Shown: positions 5,253 through 6,930 of the stretch, piece after piece | Position numbering within the stretch: the first letter of the stretch is position 1 | How the letters are laid out: the number at the start of each line of letters is the position of its first letter | Assembly: GCA_016838945.1 (NCBI GenBank) | Contig: JADLKP010000116.1 | Coordinates: forward strand, 1-6,930 | Direction of reading: 5' to 3' | DNA: 6,930 nucleotides | From: Methanobrevibacter sp. | Lineage (GTDB): Archaea; Methanobacteriota; Methanobacteria; Methanobacteriales; Methanobacteriaceae | Position numbers and translations under genes: made by a program | The notes under the pieces: model-generated | Seen by the model: only the letters and a program-made list of their open reading frames with translations | Told to the model about the DNA's origin: nothing | Databases searched by the model: none

Positions 5253-5882
5253 TTAGAGTTCGTTAATTAAAATGGAATACCTTGATTCGGCCTTTAATAT
5301 CGGATCTTTTGAGATATTATTGTGGCTTAATATCTTAATTACCTTAAACTCATCAGAGTCCAAATCCTCTCTTTTTAAAACCTCTTCTTCCAAATAATCA
5401 GGATAAACCAAATAATCAAAATCCATTGCCAAATTAGTGTAATCGCCCTTATCATATTTGAAATCAATGACATCTGCTCCAATATCGCAAACCAAATCCT
5501 TTAGGAATTCAGAATAGACCTTCACTGTTTTACCCTTATTTGACTCTCTAATATTATTGAATTCCTCTTCGCTTAAAAAGGCATATTTAATGCATTCATC
5601 AGCATTTGCATAATTTTCAAAAATAGCTTCAATCTCTTCATCACCAATGGCTTTTTCAATCAAATCCTTTTCAAATAGAATGTCAGATACAATTTTAATG
5701 CTTTCCTTAATCTGACTGAATGTATTTATTTTAATGGCTAATGAATCCATTTTCACTTTACTTTCTGAAAGCAAAATGGCTAAATCCCCTTCTTCCTCAT
5801 CAGGAAATCTGTTTACTTTAAATTCATTTAGTCCTGCCCATTCCACTATTTGCCTGCACATTGGAGTTGTAACAACTATCAT
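5253..5882 (-). CDS. Conserved-looking protein of unknown function, acidic, 209 aa
   Basis: I do not recognise this family. The protein is soluble-looking, with no signal peptide or membrane helix, and rich in Asp and Glu. It opens with a beta-strand-like MIVVTTPMC (1-9), a helix QIVEWAGL (11-18), then VNRFPDEEEGDLAILLSES (23-41), which reads like an alternating beta/alpha fold start. Residues 55-110 are mainly helical and acidic. A second possible strand-helix part starts at KTVKVYSEFLKDLV (118-131), with a strand-like DYLVYPDYL (156-164). Cysteines are at 9, 97 and 132 and form no metal motif. The ATG is seven bases after TGAGG, and comB has the same site at the same spacing. It is divergent from comB and 47 bp upstream of the radical SAM gene, so a link to cofactor metabolism is possible but only inferred. 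The good ribosome binding site and full-length frame support a real gene. Confidence 0.8.
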   Translation of the reverse strand: MIVVTTPMCRQIVEWAGLNEFKVNRFPDEEEGDLAILLSESKVKMDSLAIKINTFSQIKESIKIVSDILFEKDLIEKAIGDEEIEAIFENYANADECIKYAFLSEEEFNNIRESNKGKTVKVYSEFLKDLVCDIGADVIDFKYDKGDYTNLAMDFDYLVYPDYLEEEVLKREDLDSDEFKVIKILSHNNISKDPILKAESRYSILINEL

Positions 5883-5889
5883 AATATTT

Positions 5890-5894
5890 CCTCA
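5890..5894 (-). promoter_or_regulatory. Ribosome binding site of the unknown gene
   Basis: TGAGG on the minus strand, seven bases before the ATG at 5880-5882. It supports this start. Confidence 0.7.
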
Positions 5895-5909
5895 GAGAAT
5901 ATAACTGTG

Positions 5910-5937
5910 ATTAATCAATTTTTTAGACTTTGATTTT
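5910..5937. repeat. Left copy of a paired half-site in the divergent promoter region
   Basis: ATTAATCAA (5910-5918), 11 bases, then TTGATTTT (5930-5937). TTAATCAA and TTGATT form inverted half-sites. The start of the element overlaps the 10-bp palindrome TGATTAATCA (5908-5917). The same two half-sites recur at 5994-6013. Confidence 0.45.
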
Positions 5938-5965
5938 AATACTTATTAATTAATTCTTATTAAAT

Positions 5966-5976
5966 ATTATATATTA
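5966..5976. promoter_or_regulatory. Shared TATA-like region between the unknown gene and comB
   Basis: ATTATATATTA contains a TATA-like box on both strands. It lies about 50-60 bases before the comB GTG and about 85-95 bases before the leftward ATG. Start sites about 25 bases to either side would give leaders of roughly 25-30 and 55-60 bases. It is the best candidate in this 142-bp spacer, but the whole region is AT-rich. Confidence 0.4.
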
Positions 5977-5993
5977 CAAACTATAAAAATTAT

Positions 5994-6013
5994 ATTAATC
6001 AAAAATTGATTTT
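5994..6013. repeat. Right copy of the paired half-site, just before comB
   Basis: ATTAATCAA (5994-6002), three bases, then TTGATTTT (6006-6013). AATCAA-AAA-TTGATT is a perfect 6-bp inverted repeat with a 3-base centre. It ends at the comB ribosome binding site, so in RNA it could form a small hairpin next to the start, or in DNA an operator matching the copy at 5910-5937. Confidence 0.45.
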
Positions 6014-6017
6014 GAGG
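6013..6017 (+). promoter_or_regulatory. Ribosome binding site supporting the comB GTG start
   Basis: TGAGG, seven bases before the GTG at 6025-6027. It confirms the GTG, which gives the MKVSLSFEK N-terminus expected of ComB. Confidence 0.75.
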
Positions 6018-6024
6018 CTAAATA

Positions 6025-6756
6025 GTGAAAGTAAGTTTAAGTTTTGAAAAGGGCCATTCTAAAGATATTTCCATTATGGTAGATGCATTAAGAGCAAGCA
6101 GCACAATCACAATTGCTTTAGATAAGTTTAAGGAAATCTATCCTGTATACACTCCAGAAAAAGCTATTGAAATAGCTGAAAAGAAAGATGCCGCATTAGC
6201 AGGAGAGAGAACCGGCAGAACAATTGAAGGATTTGAACTTGGAAACTCACCTGGTGAAATGAAAGAGTATGATGGTGAGAAGGATTCGCTGGTTCTTACA
6301 ACCACCAATGGAGTTAGAGTTCTGGAAAACATGGATGCTGAAACCATCTTAATTGGGTCTTTCATCAATGCCAAAGCTTGTGCAAAGGCAGCTTGTGAAC
6401 TTGCAACAGAACATATTGAACTGGTGATGGGAGGTTTCCAAAGAACCTTTGCAATAGAAGACTTTTTGGCTGCTGGCGAAATAATGTACTGGATTCAAGA
6501 AGAGTTAAGCAAACAAAACAAATTAGACATTGATGATGTCAATTATTTCAAAGAGGAAACAGGAATAACCGAATATGCACTTTCAGCTATTTTAGCAAGC
6601 AGAAATAACAAATTGGTGGAAAAGAATTCCATCAAATCAAAATCAGGACGTCGTCTTTCATATTTAGGCTATGCAGATGATGTAAAGTTATGTGTTCAAA
6701 GAAACATCAGCGAGAATGTTGGAATCTATAAAGATGGAAAAATCACATTATATTAA
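6025..6756 (+). CDS. comB: 2-phosphosulfolactate phosphatase (coenzyme M biosynthesis)
   Basis: Removes phosphate from (R)-2-phospho-3-sulfolactate to give 3-sulfolactate, the second step of the phosphoenolpyruvate/sulfite route to coenzyme M, the methyl carrier of methanogenesis. It is a magnesium-dependent cytoplasmic enzyme. The 243 residues span the whole ComB family: VDALRASSTI (19-28) with Asp20 and Arg23, GERTG (60-64), GFELGNSPGE (69-78), TTNGVRVL (93-100), GSFINAKA (111-118), EDFLAAGEI (145-153) and the C-terminal YLGYADDV (213-220). These are the family's conserved blocks as I know them. The GTG start follows TGAGG by seven bases. No comA, comC or comDE gene is in the window, so comB stands apart from the rest of the pathway here. 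It is divergent from the unknown gene at 5253-5882. No clear T-run terminator follows. Confidence 0.95.
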   Translation: MKVSLSFEKGHSKDISIMVDALRASSTITIALDKFKEIYPVYTPEKAIEIAEKKDAALAGERTGRTIEGFELGNSPGEMKEYDGEKDSLVLTTTNGVRVLENMDAETILIGSFINAKACAKAACELATEHIELVMGGFQRTFAIEDFLAAGEIMYWIQEELSKQNKLDIDDVNYFKEETGITEYALSAILASRNNKLVEKNSIKSKSGRRLSYLGYADDVKLCVQRNISENVGIYKDGKITLY

Positions 6757-6776
6757 CAAGTATAAACACTCCATTT

Positions 6777-6804
6777 AACATACTATCGAACATACTATCG
6801 AACA
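6777..6804. repeat. 12-base tandem repeat after comB
   Basis: AACATACTATCG occurs twice in perfect tandem (6777-6788, 6789-6800), followed by AACA (6801-6804), making 2.3 copies. It begins 20 bases after the comB stop. It contains CG and mixed bases, so it is not simple AT drift. It probably arose by replication slippage. Confidence 0.85.
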
Positions 6805-6842
6805 CAAATAATTAAGATTAATTTTAATTTGCTTTCAAAAAG

Positions 6843-6850
6843 TTTATAAG
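6843..6850 (+). promoter_or_regulatory. TATA-like promoter reading off the right edge
   Basis: TTTATAAG preceded by CAAAAAG, which resembles an archaeal BRE plus TATA box. A start site would fall near 6870-6880, so it would serve a plus-strand gene beyond the window. No comB coding sequence is affected. Confidence 0.5.
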
Positions 6851-6853
6851 CAC

Positions 6854-6871
6854 AATTAATATAATTAATAT
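6854..6871. repeat. Two-copy 9-base repeat AATTAATAT
   Basis: AATTAATAT is repeated in tandem at 6854-6862 and 6863-6871. It lies just after the TATA-like box at 6843-6850 and shares the 9-base period of the longer repeat that follows. Confidence 0.6.
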
Positions 6872-6887
6872 AAGAAAAATAACATAA

Positions 6888-6930
6888 TAATAAAACTAAT
6901 AAAACTAATAAAACTAATAAAACTAATAAA
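6888..6930. repeat. 9-base tandem repeat (TAATAAAAC), at least 4.8 copies, cut by the window edge
   Basis: Four perfect copies of TAATAAAAC (6888-6896, 6897-6905, 6906-6914, 6915-6923) are followed by a partial copy ending at 6930. The array may continue beyond the window. If the promoter at 6843-6850 is real, the array sits in the leader of the next gene. The unit is a multiple of three but carries TAA, so it is not coding in that frame. Confidence 0.9.

Noticed and set aside
2876..5882. One operon of unknown gene, radical SAM gene and serS
   Set aside because: A 173-bp gap with a perfect hairpin plus T8 and a separate TATA-like box lies between the radical SAM gene and serS.
6138..6374. 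Minus-strand open frame of 78 codons
   Set aside because: Antisense to comB; the Ser/Pro-rich product is typical of a reverse-complement frame.
6888..6930. CRISPR-like array
   Set aside because: The unit is a 9-base head-to-tail repeat with no spacers, so it is a simple tandem repeat.

Overview
The window looks like an AT-rich euryarchaeal methanogen chromosome, most likely a Methanobrevibacter-type member of the Methanobacteriales. Three things point there. A clear ComB (coenzyme M biosynthesis) gene is present. Intergenic stretches carry archaeal TATA-like boxes and oligo-T stops. Start codons are preceded by GGAGG or GGTGAT sites matching an archaeal 16S rRNA 3' end. The species cannot be fixed from the sequence alone.

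Layout, left to right: (1) an amino-acid ABC-type substrate-binding protein on the minus strand (56-880), with a hairpin plus T10 stop immediately after it; (2) a 333-base divergent intergenic region rich in inverted repeats; (3) a 12-TM sodium:neurotransmitter-symporter family (NSS, LeuT-like) amino-acid transporter on the plus strand (1214-2680); (4) a very A-rich convergent spacer with a 20-base direct repeat and several minus-strand T-runs; (5) seryl-tRNA synthetase of the common (type-1) kind on the minus strand (2876-4153, GTG start); (6) a 173-base spacer with two strong palindromes, one a likely terminator and one near the predicted serS promoter; (7) a spore-photolyase-like radical SAM protein on the minus strand (4327-5205, start corrected to an ATG); (8) an acidic 209-residue protein that I do not recognise, also on the minus strand (5253-5882); (9) a compact divergent promoter region with matching half-sites near both starts; (10) comB on the plus strand (6025-6756, GTG start); (11) a tail with a 12-base tandem repeat, a TATA-like promoter pointing off the right edge, and a 9-base tandem repeat that runs off the window.

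Functionally this is mostly housekeeping DNA: two amino-acid uptake proteins transcribed divergently, one translation enzyme, one coenzyme M enzyme, and a pair of less-defined genes (radical SAM plus unknown) that may be co-transcribed and share a promoter region with comB. I see no mobile element, CRISPR array, tRNA or rRNA, and no clear novel multi-gene system. The points most worth a second look are the unknown 209-residue gene opposite comB, the palindromic elements in the intergenic regions, and the period-9 repeat downstream of the last promoter.
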